A stretch of DNA of 28,157 nucleotides from a virus, in the IMG/VR virus record IMGVR_UViG_3300046028_004948, positions 1 through 28,157 of that record; one strand, given 5' to 3'. Under the pieces are notes generated by a model. It made no database searches. It was not told the DNA's origin and saw only the letters and a program-made list of their open reading frames with translations. Below are positions 1 through 6,318 of the stretch, piece by piece. Both the position numbers and the translations under genes were made by a program. How positions within the stretch are numbered: the stretch's first letter is position 1; every line of letters starts with the position of its first letter.

Positions 1-300
1 GTCATCGCTGACCTCCCATTTCCCAATTGCTCTTAAAAAAGCCTTGGCGCGTTGCGTTGCTGTTGCAAAGGTGTTAGATTCACATTCAGATGCAGGCAAG
101 TTGAAAATGCAATTAACGTATGACCTTCGTTGTTCTGCTGTCAATACTTTCTCTGCTTCATGCATTGCGTTCAGGTCGTTGAGGTAGTCTGGAGGTGATC
201 CAGAAACACCATCTGCAAAGTCGATACCCCATAGCCCAAATTGATTGCAATGCCAACCACACGCTTCCGCGATGGCGATGTTGATTTGTTCGTCAGTCAT
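1..300 (-). CDS. Small phage protein of unknown function (3' end outside window)
   Basis: The frame stays open for 100 codons from an ATG at 300 to the window edge, so the C-terminus is missing. The protein begins MTDEQINIAIAEACGW, a pattern I associate with small uncharacterised phage proteins; no catalytic motif is visible. The start is well supported: AGGAGG lies five bases upstream, and the ATG overlaps the stop of the preceding gene as ATGA, which indicates translational coupling. It is the last gene of the left-hand accessory operon seen here. Function unknown. Confidence 0.75.
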   Translation of the reverse strand, partial: MTDEQINIAIAEACGWHCNQFGLWGIDFADGVSGSPPDYLNDLNAMHEAEKVLTAEQRRSYVNCIFNLPASECESNTFATATQRAKAFLRAIGKWEVSDD

Positions 301-497
301 TTCGCCTCCTTCCATTGCCAAGTTGTTTCTCCATCTGAGTCAACCACGTATTCAGCGTGTCCGCGCTCTATGGCTTGTTTTTGGATGTCGCCACTATCAG
401 CACCGACAAACATTAAATATGTCGCATTGCAAACAAAAGCAATAACAGCAATACAATAAGTGCCAAATATGTAATCCATATAATCAGTAGTCTTCAT
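297..497 (-). CDS. Small single-pass membrane protein
   Basis: This 66-residue protein has one hydrophobic segment at about residues 9-32 (IFGTYCIAVIAFVC and on) followed by a soluble tail with AIERGHAEYVV and a final TWQWKEAK. Tails with this Gly-His-Ala-Glu and Trp-x-Trp-Lys pattern occur in many small phage proteins of unknown role. The start lies inside the end of the upstream gene (14-base overlap) and the stop overlaps the next start as ATGA. The role is unknown; a membrane-anchored accessory protein is an inference. Confidence 0.6.
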   Translation of the reverse strand: MKTTDYMDYIFGTYCIAVIAFVCNATYLMFVGADSGDIQKQAIERGHAEYVVDSDGETTWQWKEAK

Positions 498-1134
498 TTT
501 CTATTTCAATTTTCCCGCTAGTTGTTTGTAATTCTGCCATGGCTCGTTTCAAATAAACAGCCATGTCTAAACATTCCTCATAGGCATGTTGCAACCATTG
601 CGTATGTGACAGCATGTTTTCCGCAACGGTAGTGCCATACTTGGCAATGCCTGCTTGCTGACGCTTGGCGATGTCATCGCATACTAGGGCTTCGATGCCC
701 CTTGCTTGGTCGCCGCCTCCTTTCCACGCGAGCGCATCTTGCCAGCCGTGGCGGTAGGTCTGAGCGTAGGTTTGCAATCCGCAACGCCCAACGTGCTTGC
801 GATACGCGTCAGCAATCGCATCTTGCATGTCTATCATTTTGCTGACATCAGCAATATGATCGGGATGCCGCGCTGAAACGTCCGCTAGTGGTTCGCCTTG
901 TGGCTCAACCCACTCCAGCAAGCTGTCTTGCCAGTCGTCAGCGTATGGCGGGTGGTTTAACCGCTTAGGAGGTCCTCCATTTCCCCAAATGTGAGTCCAC
1001 CCTTGTCTCGTTGGACTCTCATCGTGGTGGATCACCTTGCCGTTTGCATTCTGCGCGATATACCCTGGCTTCTCAATCCCCGCCGATTTGCAGGCAGCGA
1101 GCAGGGATTCCGATAGTTCTTTTGTCATGTTCAT
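484..1134 (-). CDS. Phage protein with MazG-like C-terminal region
   Basis: A 216-residue protein. Residues about 147-202 resemble MazG-type all-alpha nucleotide pyrophosphohydrolases: a KYG at 165-167, then WLQHAYEECLDMAVYLKRAM, where Glu186, Glu187 and Asp190 could bind metal. Enzymes of that class hydrolyse NTPs or dNTPs to monophosphates, so a role in phage nucleotide metabolism is possible. The N-terminal 140 residues are rich in Trp, His and Gly and I do not recognise them. A full EExxE motif followed by ExxD is not obvious, so activity is uncertain. The start overlaps the preceding stop as ATGA. Confidence 0.6.
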   Translation of the reverse strand: MNMTKELSESLLAACKSAGIEKPGYIAQNANGKVIHHDESPTRQGWTHIWGNGGPPKRLNHPPYADDWQDSLLEWVEPQGEPLADVSARHPDHIADVSKMIDMQDAIADAYRKHVGRCGLQTYAQTYRHGWQDALAWKGGGDQARGIEALVCDDIAKRQQAGIAKYGTTVAENMLSHTQWLQHAYEECLDMAVYLKRAMAELQTTSGKIEIENEDY

Positions 1135-1334
1135 AGTCTCGAAATTTGATATTTGATAAAATCCATTTGTAAATACAGACCGCAGATCTCGGCTTGCTTG
1201 CGCTGAATGTTGCTGCGCTCGTCCACCGGAAAGTTCGAATACTCTGGTCGCTCGATTAGAGCCTCCAGCTTGTCACATTGTGCCAGCAGCTCAGCCTCCA
1301 GCGCGATGGCTAGTTCTAGTGCGCGTTCACTCAT
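1131..1334 (-). CDS. Small alpha-helical phage protein
   Basis: A 67-residue, highly charged protein predicted to be almost all helix (LELAIALEAELLAQCDKLEALIE), probably a coiled coil. There is no recognised domain. A GGAGG lies about 12 bases before the ATG, and the start overlaps the preceding stop as ATGA. It belongs to the tightly overlapped accessory operon and its function is unknown. Confidence 0.55.
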   Translation of the reverse strand: MSERALELAIALEAELLAQCDKLEALIERPEYSNFPVDERSNIQRKQAEICGLYLQMDFIKYQISRL

Positions 1335-1576
1335 AACCCCAGCACCTCCTTTGCTTTTTTCTGCAATGCCAAAAAATTTTCACGCGCTGCGTTGATTTCG
1401 TGCATTTCGCAAAAGATGGATGCCCGCCATTCGTTTTCAGCTTGCATATACTCGCGAAACGTTTCTCGCATGTCGGTAAGCTCGCGTTCGAGCTTCTGTG
1501 ATTCCTCGATCTCCACCATGTGCTCGCATGAAAAAGCCATGCGCGTTGCTGCGGCTGTGCGCGGGGTATCACTCAT
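1331..1576 (-). CDS. Small coiled-coil protein of the 'SDTPRT' phage type
   Basis: I chose the internal ATG at 1576, giving 81 residues starting MSDTPRT, because GGAGG sits five bases before it and the overlap with the upstream gene is only eight bases. The frame is open further upstream but without an equally good site. The start motif followed by a charged helix (KLERELTDMRETFREYMQAE) is a style common in phage accessory genes. It resembles the longer protein at 2378-2746, which has HTPRT and QLEREL; the two may be paralogues. The function is unknown. Confidence 0.6.
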   Translation of the reverse strand: MSDTPRTAAATRMAFSCEHMVEIEESQKLERELTDMRETFREYMQAENEWRASIFCEMHEINAARENFLALQKKAKEVLGL

Positions 1577-1772
1577 GGGAGCCTCCTTTCTTGGCAAATG
1601 CGCTGCCTTGCGCGTCCGATCCGTCGAGGTCGGTCGCTGGCAGATCGAAGCCGGTGTCCTCGCGGTAGAGTTGGATGAGAACTCTCAGCCAGAGAGCTGC
1701 GTTGATGACTGCAATCAGGATCGCGATGATTCCGACCGTAAGTACGATGGTGTCTGTGATGTCTAGTTTCAT
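1569..1772 (-). CDS. Small single-pass membrane protein
   Basis: A 67-residue protein with one strong hydrophobic helix at about residues 8-35 (TIVLTVGIIAILIAVINAAL) followed by a polar acidic tail. It lies between two small soluble genes, overlapping the upstream one as ATGA and the downstream one by eight bases. It could be an accessory membrane factor such as an exclusion or lysis-modulating peptide, but nothing specific supports this. Confidence 0.55.
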   Translation of the reverse strand: MKLDITDTIVLTVGIIAILIAVINAALWLRVLIQLYREDTGFDLPATDLDGSDAQGSAFAKKGGSHE

Positions 1773-1942
1773 GGTTGTGCGTTTTCTTTGGCGAGTGATT
1801 CGATTTTGCCAGTGAGCCAGCCCAGATACTCTGCATCGTTATCTGGTCGCGGCGAATAAATAGCGTTGCGCAAGTCTGTCATTGCATATTCGAGCAGGAG
1901 CTTTGCCTGCGCTTCGGTCAGGTTCTGGATTTGGTCTTGCAT
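1769..1942 (-). CDS. 57-residue phage protein
   Basis: This short ORF begins MQDQIQNLTEAQAKLLLEYA and ends AKENAQP. It is helical and charged with no recognised domain. Support comes from context: its stop overlaps the next start as ATGA, exactly like its neighbours, and it fills what would otherwise be a hole of about 220 bases in a compact operon. The leader before the ATG has no Shine-Dalgarno site but carries CAACCAACTACCAAC, like several other starts in the window. Confidence 0.5.
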   Translation of the reverse strand: MQDQIQNLTEAQAKLLLEYAMTDLRNAIYSPRPDNDAEYLGWLTGKIESLAKENAQP

Positions 1943-1995
1943 ATCGTTGGTAGTTGGTTGAGTTAGCGCGTTGGTCAGCCGCGCCCCTGATTGAA

Positions 1996-2247
1996 TTACG
2001 CTTTGATTTCGTCAAGCAATTTCATATTTGATGCGCTGATAGATGCCCATCCCGCACAGCGTTTGTAAATATAGGTTTTATTCCACTGTTTGCGGATGTA
2101 TGCGCCAGTCGGATTTGGTTTTTGCATTTCCGACGCGCCCGCATCGCGAATGGCGATTACAAGCTTACTACCGTTTGGAGCATTTCTGATTTCGACTTCA
2201 ACTTTGCGGTGGTCGACGTGGATGATTGTAGTTTTTGTAGCTGTCAT
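1996..2247 (-). CDS. Small basic phage protein
   Basis: An 83-residue protein from the ATG at 2247 (MTATKTTIIHVDHRKVEVEI). The upstream GTG at 2286 is in frame but lies inside the -10 hexamer of the predicted promoter at 2285-2314, so a transcript from that promoter could not use it; this decides the start. The sequence mixes beta-like and basic stretches (KQWNKTYIYKRCAGW) with no recognised fold. It is the first gene after the promoter and so probably heads its own small transcription unit. Confidence 0.6.
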   Translation of the reverse strand: MTATKTTIIHVDHRKVEVEIRNAPNGSKLVIAIRDAGASEMQKPNPTGAYIRKQWNKTYIYKRCAGWASISASNMKLLDEIKA

Positions 2248-2284
2248 AATTTTGCGTATTCGGTTGTTGCCTCGCGGCGCGGTC

Positions 2285-2314
2285 ACTATACTCTGATTCC
2301 TTGCAAATTGTAAA
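2285..2314 (-). promoter_or_regulatory. Sigma70-like promoter
   Basis: On the minus strand TTTACA (2309-2314) and TATAGT (2285-2290) are 18 bases apart. The block from GCTTTACAATTTGCAAGG through the following AATC is shared with the promoter before the HNH gene at 9355-9384, including the spacer sequence. Conservation beyond the two hexamers suggests a common regulator binding over the -35 and spacer. It would drive the small genes from 2247 leftward. Confidence 0.6.
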
Positions 2315-2377
2315 GCGTATTCCGCAATAAAAATGAAAATAGTTCTCTAGCCTTTATGTATCAATGGATTTTTCGTG

Positions 2378-2746
2378 CTATTTTTTTTCGTTGGTTAGTC
2401 TATTTGCTGCCGCAATCGCTCTTGTGAGCCGTGGATGCATCATGCTCGCGCCTTCGTGCTTGCCAATCTCGTCGGTCAAGTTCCGCAGTGCTGCCATTGC
2501 ATTGTTTAGCTCGCGCTCTAGTTGCTTGCTTTTAGCTTCATGTTCCATCGACTCAAAATGTCGTGCATTGGATGAACTTATCGCCGCCGTTAAACTCGCA
2601 TTTAGATTATTGCGCTCTGATGTCACCTCGTTTAGCTCTCGCTCTAGTTGGCGTGCGAGATTCGCCATTCGTAACGCTTTTGTGTCCCAGTTGCCGTCAT
2701 GACTAAGCGCATTATCCGTCCTTGGTGTGTGTGATTCTGTTTTCAT
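2378..2746 (-). CDS. Coiled-coil phage protein with HTPRT N-terminus
   Basis: I place the start at the ATG at 2746 (MKTESHTPRTDNA, 122 residues) because it overlaps the preceding stop as ATGA; the longer frame upstream is only the shadow of that gene. The protein is largely coiled coil with two similar segments, ARQLERELNEV and SKQLERELNNA, spaced about 40 residues apart. It shares its opening motif and helix style with the gene at 1331-1576. Proteins of this kind are common in phage accessory operons and have no known function. Confidence 0.6.
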   Translation of the reverse strand: MKTESHTPRTDNALSHDGNWDTKALRMANLARQLERELNEVTSERNNLNASLTAAISSSNARHFESMEHEAKSKQLERELNNAMAALRNLTDEIGKHEGASMMHPRLTRAIAAANRLTNEKK

Positions 2747-2985
2747 TGTTCGGTTGGTTTGTAGTTGGCGTGGTCGAAAAGCTTTTGCCAGTCGTCGCGG
2801 TTGTATTGTGCTTCGTTGTATGCCTCGCTTAGTATTTGCGATTGCGTCCACAAATTGATCCTATGCCAGTTTGCAATTAAGCAACGGACAATTGCGAACG
2901 CGCCGCCCGTGTTTCTGTTGTGGCAGTATCTCGCTGCAAATGTCATTGCAGTGTTTTCCGCTAGTGTGTATGGTTCTTGGTTCAT
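2743..2985 (-). CDS. Hypothetical phage protein
   Basis: An 80-residue soluble protein (MNQEPYTLAENTAMTFAARY), rich in aromatic and Asn residues, with no motif I recognise. Its stop overlaps the next start as ATGA. The leader lacks a Shine-Dalgarno site and reads AACCAAGAAACCAACGAAAG before the start, one of the G-poor CCAAC-type leaders discussed in the findings. It lies 33 bases after the zinc-finger gene. Confidence 0.5.
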   Translation of the reverse strand: MNQEPYTLAENTAMTFAARYCHNRNTGGAFAIVRCLIANWHRINLWTQSQILSEAYNEAQYNRDDWQKLFDHANYKPTEQ

Positions 2986-3018
2986 TGTTCTTTCGTTGGT
3001 TTCTTGGTTCGGTAGCTC

Positions 3019-3549
3019 TTAAAACGATTGCTCATCTGTCGTGTCGGTCTTGGTCGGATCGAAGCCGAGGTATGAGCGGAAGTCCAGACCATCGCCCAGG
3101 TGTCCAAGTTTCGCTCTGGTTTGCTCCCTGATCTGCGCATGAAGCGCATCGACTTCCTGCCGCCCCGCGTAGTATGCCGCCTGCCGCGCCTCCGCGTGCT
3201 TTTTCTCACGTTGTGCATTGCTCTCGCTGAGATTGTATGCTCTGACGACAAGCTGGCTTATTTCGGCAGTCGTGAAGCTTAGGACGAAGCCTTTCATCTG
3301 GTCACCAAGGATCATGAGCTTGCGTGCTTTTTTCGCATTGCCGTCTTTCCAGATGTCCTGCGGTGTGAATAACTGATTGCGGCGAAGGTCAGCGATGAAT
3401 TCCTCACGCGTTTTCGGATCGGGGTGGTAGTTGTCGATGCGTTCCGCGATGAACCAGACGGCATCGCATGACCGGCAGAACATGCCGCGTGATGTGGGTC
3501 GCGTGCAGTTGATGCAGGGGCGAGTGTGTAATTTCGTTTCTGTTTTCAT
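3019..3549 (-). CDS. Zinc-finger phage protein next to the replication initiator
   Basis: A 176-residue protein with an N-terminal four-cysteine knuckle, C12-x2-C15 and C25-x2-C28 (CINCTRPTSRGMFCRSC), likely zinc-binding. A helical middle part is followed by a basic coiled segment (NAQREKKHAEARQAAYYAGRQE). The start is two bases after the stop of the replication initiator gene, so the two are probably co-translated. Position suggests an accessory replication role, such as helping helicase loading, but no family assignment is possible from sequence alone. Confidence 0.6.
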   Translation of the reverse strand: MKTETKLHTRPCINCTRPTSRGMFCRSCDAVWFIAERIDNYHPDPKTREEFIADLRRNQLFTPQDIWKDGNAKKARKLMILGDQMKGFVLSFTTAEISQLVVRAYNLSESNAQREKKHAEARQAAYYAGRQEVDALHAQIREQTRAKLGHLGDGLDFRSYLGFDPTKTDTTDEQSF

Positions 3550-3551
3550 TT

Positions 3552-4409
3552 TTAGTAGTAGAGTCTATCGGTTGAGTTCGGGTTTTTGTAGCCTGTGGCT
3601 TTCTTCCATTTGTCAGCGTTGGCGAGCGTGCTGGCTATGTTTTCGACAAGCTTGGATCTCTGCTCGAACTTGAACCATGCTTTGTCGTCGGGGTGATCGT
3701 AGAACGCTTTCAGCAGTTGCCAGTCGTCATCCGTGAGAGATTGGATCTGTGAGGCTGAGCCGTTGCGCAGAGATTCCATCTCGTTCCGATTCCAGCGTGG
3801 CACCCGCTTCCATGCCGGTCGCAGTTCGTTGATCTTGTCCATGAGCTGCTGCATGGTGATACCGGCTTCTGGTGGAGATTCCGAGAATGGAGATTCAATC
3901 ACACACGCACCCTGTATTGTAGGTGTGTTGTGTTTTGTTTTTGCTTCTGCTTCTGTATATGCTTCTGCTATGTCGGTCTTAACCGTTACTTGACCGTTAC
4001 TGAGCGTTACGCAAGCGTTATTTTCCGTTACGTTGGCGTTACGGTTCTTTTTGTCCCGATGCCGCTTTTGTCGATCTGCGTTTGATTTCTTGGAATCCTC
4101 TGCTGATGCCATGAGCCTGTATTTTCCATGATTAAGCAAAGCCCACCCGCCTTCGATCTTTTCAATCCTGCGTCCTTCGTCATCAGGTGTGCGTGAGTAT
4201 GGATCGGGAGCTAGAAACTTGTTGATCGCGTTTTCTGCCGCTTCGAGCGATACGCCAGAAACTCTCGCAAGTCCAGGTATCGAAGCCTGCACTTCTCCGT
4301 GCTGATCTGCAATCGCTAACATGGTGATCCATACGATACGCGTTTTGTCATCCTCAGTCCATATCGTGCTGGTGATGATCGAGTTGAAAAGTTTGGTATA
4401 ATTTGCCAT
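3552..4409 (-). CDS. Phage replication initiator (lambda O-like layout)
   Basis: A 285-residue protein with three parts. Residues 1 to about 100 look like the winged-helix N-terminal domain of phage replication proteins (MANYTKLFNSIITSTIW, then VWITMLAIADQHGEVQASIP and a GLARVSGVS helix). A low-complexity polar linker covers residues about 105-190, and a C-terminal helical domain about 190-285 (DDDWQLLKAFYDHPDDKAWF) may contact the helicase or its loader. The linker DNA carries six CGTTAC iterons, as in lambda O, where the origin lies inside the initiator gene. No helicase or primase is seen nearby, so host DnaB recruitment is likely. The start codon directly follows the T tract of a large hairpin, which suggests regulated expression. 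Confidence 0.75.
   Translation of the reverse strand: MANYTKLFNSIITSTIWTEDDKTRIVWITMLAIADQHGEVQASIPGLARVSGVSLEAAENAINKFLAPDPYSRTPDDEGRRIEKIEGGWALLNHGKYRLMASAEDSKKSNADRQKRHRDKKNRNANVTENNACVTLSNGQVTVKTDIAEAYTEAEAKTKHNTPTIQGACVIESPFSESPPEAGITMQQLMDKINELRPAWKRVPRWNRNEMESLRNGSASQIQSLTDDDWQLLKAFYDHPDDKAWFKFEQRSKLVENIASTLANADKWKKATGYKNPNSTDRLYY
3900..4042. other. Candidate phage replication origin: six phased iterons plus purine/pyrimidine-skewed segment
   Basis: On the plus strand CGTTAC starts at 3984, 3995, 4005, (CGTTAT) 4016, 4026 and 4037. The intervals are 11, 10, 11, 10 and 11 bp, matching the helical repeat, so an initiator would bind along one face. The copies fall in alternating reading frames (Val-Thr in one, x-Asn in the other), so selection acts on DNA rather than on peptide. 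Bases 3900-3980 beside them are A-rich on the coding strand with AGAAGC repeats, a plausible unwinding element. The layout copies lambda ori within gene O. This is inferred, not proven. Confidence 0.7.
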
Positions 4410-4410
4410 A

Positions 4411-4484
4411 AAATAAAAATCCCGCCATGTTGTCAGCCCTCACCTAGTTTGCCGAAGCTCCCTAGAACTGACCCCATGGCGGGG
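4411..4484 (-). terminator. Large multi-tier hairpin with T tract before the replication gene: attenuator or terminator
   Basis: In the minus-strand transcript 9 bp pair perfectly (CCCGCCATG at 4483-4475 with CATGGCGGG at 4429-4421). Inside this are GTCAG/CTGAC (4472-4468 with 4436-4432), CTAG/CTAG (4465-4462 with 4447-4444) and a GC-UUCG-GC cap at 4451-4458. The RNA continues ATTTTTATTT and then reaches the ATG at 4409. As an intrinsic terminator it would end the upstream operon; since no space remains for another promoter, the replication gene would depend on read-through. GGCGGG in the 3' arm could also be a hidden ribosome site. Confidence 0.6.
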
Positions 4485-4524
4485 AAAACGTTTGATGTTG
4501 TAATCACGGTGAGGATGTGATTTT

Positions 4525-4538
4525 GTCACTTTCGTGAC
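4525..4538. promoter_or_regulatory. Short perfect dyad in the replication gene leader
   Basis: GTCACTTTCGTGAC is a 5-bp inverted repeat with a four-base loop; in the minus-strand RNA the loop is GAAA, a stable tetraloop. It lies nine bases past the stop of the upstream gene and is followed by a weaker TCAC/GTGA dyad at 4504-4520. It may be an operator or an RNA element acting together with the large hairpin downstream. Confidence 0.35.
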
Positions 4539-4546
4539 GCGGAAAT

Positions 4547-4936
4547 TTACCCTATGTCTGCCGGTTGTAAAGCATTTTTTCTTTGTTTGTCGATCAGCCG
4601 TTGCAGGTTGCCCTCGATCTCCAGTGCCTCAGCGCGTCCTCGATCCGTCAGAATGTAGTTGTAAACCGTCTGCGGCGAATTGCCTGCGCGTTGCTGGCAG
4701 TCTTGAATGATGAATTCCGCGGCGTCCTCCCAGCGCTGTGTGAATCGGTAGTTCACGATCATCTGAGATTGCGGGTCGATTTCTGAGGTTTTCACCGGTC
4801 GGTCGAACTTCAGCAGCTCCAGCAGCAGGATCGCTCGCGAGATTTTGTGGTTGAGAATGAAGGGTGGAAGCTCCTTCCGTGCTTGGTCCTCGCAATTCAT
4901 CTTGCGGAGAATGTGTAGTAGTTTCAGTGGTTTCAT
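4547..4936 (-). CDS. Possible winged-helix DNA-binding protein
   Basis: A 129-residue helical protein. The tail YNYILTDRGRAEALEIEGNLQ resembles the wing and last helix of MarR- or PadR-like proteins, in which 'LTdrGr' closes the DNA-binding domain. The first half (KLLHILRKMNCEDQARKELP) is unrecognised. It overlaps the methyltransferase stop as ATGA and is the last gene before the hairpin-bearing leader of the replication initiator, so it could regulate early functions. The assignment is tentative. Confidence 0.5.
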   Translation of the reverse strand: MKPLKLLHILRKMNCEDQARKELPPFILNHKISRAILLLELLKFDRPVKTSEIDPQSQMIVNYRFTQRWEDAAEFIIQDCQQRAGNSPQTVYNYILTDRGRAEALEIEGNLQRLIDKQRKNALQPADIG

Positions 4937-5625
4937 AGTAACTTCATTGTTTCGGTTTGTTCTGGCTTCGGTGAGTCTGCGAACATATCCATTTGCGCGG
5001 TTTCCGCTTTTACGCGAGCAATGCCAGCCGCAAAGTAGTCGGGGTCTAGCTCACAGCCCGTGAGATGCACTCTGCCGTAATGCGCGGCGATGGCGTGGCT
5101 CATGCTGCCGAGGTGAGTGTCGAGGATCTTCATGCCGTTACTAGCAAATTCGGCAATTATCCAGTTGTAAAGCTCGATTGGTTTTTGCGTAGGATGTATT
5201 CGCGGTTCTGAAAGCAAGAACCCTCCATTTGCGCAATGAGTAAACATTTGCGCCCTACCATTGTATGAAGTCCATGCATATTCCCATTCACTTACGTTTT
5301 TTTGATTTGGACGCAACTTATTCCAGCACAGTGGCTTTTTGCTAGGAGGAAGGTGAAAATAATTCCCTCCCCAGATGATTTGATTTTTTGATACGCGAAA
5401 AAGTTCTTCGAAGTATTCTTGGTTTGGTGCTACATCCCACTTATCTGCGCCGCTCTCAATCATTCTATGCCATCCGCCGCCACCGCCTCCCTTTACTAGT
5501 GCTTCCCCAATCCCATACGGCGGGTCAACAATCGCCAAGTCGAAATGCTTGTCTGGGTATTCTTTCATCAGCTCCATGCAGTCCATCAGGCGCAGGTCGA
5601 GTGTGTCTGTTTTGTAGTGTGTCAT
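4933..5625 (-). CDS. Phage DNA adenine N6 methyltransferase
   Basis: A 230-residue S-adenosylmethionine-dependent DNA methyltransferase. The catalytic motif DPPY is at 34-37, within FDLAIVDPPYGIG. HPTQKP lies at 144-149 and the SAM-binding segment DTHLGS at 169-174, followed by GCELDPDYF. The order (catalytic motif first, SAM motif late) fits beta-class enzymes. A run of six glycines at 46-51 is probably a loop. No restriction enzyme is nearby, so this is likely an orphan enzyme protecting phage DNA from host restriction or marking it. The target sequence cannot be read from the protein. It is coupled by ATGA overlaps on both sides. Confidence 0.88.
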   Translation of the reverse strand: MTHYKTDTLDLRLMDCMELMKEYPDKHFDLAIVDPPYGIGEALVKGGGGGGWHRMIESGADKWDVAPNQEYFEELFRVSKNQIIWGGNYFHLPPSKKPLCWNKLRPNQKNVSEWEYAWTSYNGRAQMFTHCANGGFLLSEPRIHPTQKPIELYNWIIAEFASNGMKILDTHLGSMSHAIAAHYGRVHLTGCELDPDYFAAGIARVKAETAQMDMFADSPKPEQTETMKLL

Positions 5626-6149
5626 AGTAGTTTTCGTCTGTAAAATTCCGCGATTAGTGCCGCGTCGATAAATCCCATGTTTGCCTTCTTGCTGCGCGGT
5701 GTGGCGAGCCAGTCCTCATCGGGCCATATTTCGCGCGCTTTTGCCCGTGCATGCGCTTTTGTTTCGCCTTTCGGCACGACACCCAGCATGACGCTCTGCC
5801 ATGTCCTAGGGGCGATCCTGATGTGCTTTATGCCGCATGATTCGAGTATGCCTCTGATGGCTCCGTAGCAGTCCCACATTGAGCATAGAGCGAGTGTGCC
5901 TGGTGAGTGCTTGCTGGGCGTTTCGAGCGCAACGGCGATGTCATCGGTGCGAGTAAATCGCTCGATCCATTCGCAGACTGCCACAGCGTCACACTCTCGG
6001 CTCCTGTCACTCGGTCGCGTTGGCATAAGGATTTTGTCGATCACTTTGCCATGGTAGGCTGAGATTGCCACCATTGCCCCGCTGATGCCGTTATCAACCC
6101 CTATCAGAACATCTGGTTTATCGTAGTTCATAGACCGTATATTTTCCAT
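5622..6149 (-). CDS. RuvC-like Holliday junction resolvase
   Basis: A 175-residue RNase H-fold nuclease. Motif 1 is IGVDNGISGAMVAI with Asp19, motif 2 is VALETPSK with Glu76, then TWQSVMLG and KAHARAKA as in phage RuvC-like proteins, and motif 3 is FIDAALIAEF with Asp162. Such enzymes resolve four-way junctions made by recombination-dependent replication, so DNA branches are removed before packaging. It follows RecT and exonuclease genes in the same operon, which fits. An alternative start is the ATG at 6131 (MNYDKPDV), which would shorten the overlap with the upstream gene to 14 bases. Confidence 0.85.
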   Translation of the reverse strand: MENIRSMNYDKPDVLIGVDNGISGAMVAISAYHGKVIDKILMPTRPSDRSRECDAVAVCEWIERFTRTDDIAVALETPSKHSPGTLALCSMWDCYGAIRGILESCGIKHIRIAPRTWQSVMLGVVPKGETKAHARAKAREIWPDEDWLATPRSKKANMGFIDAALIAEFYRRKLL

Positions 6150-6318
6150 TGTTAATCGTTTTCGATCCCACCATGCGGTGCTTCTCCAGCCGATCCATGA
6201 TTTTTTGGATCGTGCTTGCCGTTTGACCGAAGCGCAATGCGATTGCGTCCACAGTCGATTGCCCCGCGCTCAGATCGCGTAAGATTCTTTTTTCTTCGTA
6301 TGTAAGCCTTTGGTTCAT
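6118..6318 (-). CDS. Small winged-helix protein
   Basis: A 66-residue protein from the ATG at 6318, which overlaps the upstream stop as ATGA. The sequence LTYEEKRILRDLSAGQSTVDAIA, then a GQTASTIQKIMDRL helix and an NNGKYTVYEL wing, fits a minimal winged-helix domain. It is probably a DNA-binding regulator or a replication accessory factor. The longer upstream extension in this frame covers the neighbouring zinc-ribbon gene and is rejected. Confidence 0.6.
   Translation of the reverse strand: MNQRLTYEEKRILRDLSAGQSTVDAIALRFGQTASTIQKIMDRLEKHRMVGSKTINNGKYTVYELR

Noticed and set aside
2248-2286. GTG start at 2286 extending the protein of 1996-2247 by 13 residues
   Set aside because: The GTG lies inside the predicted -10 hexamer, so it would be upstream of the transcript start.
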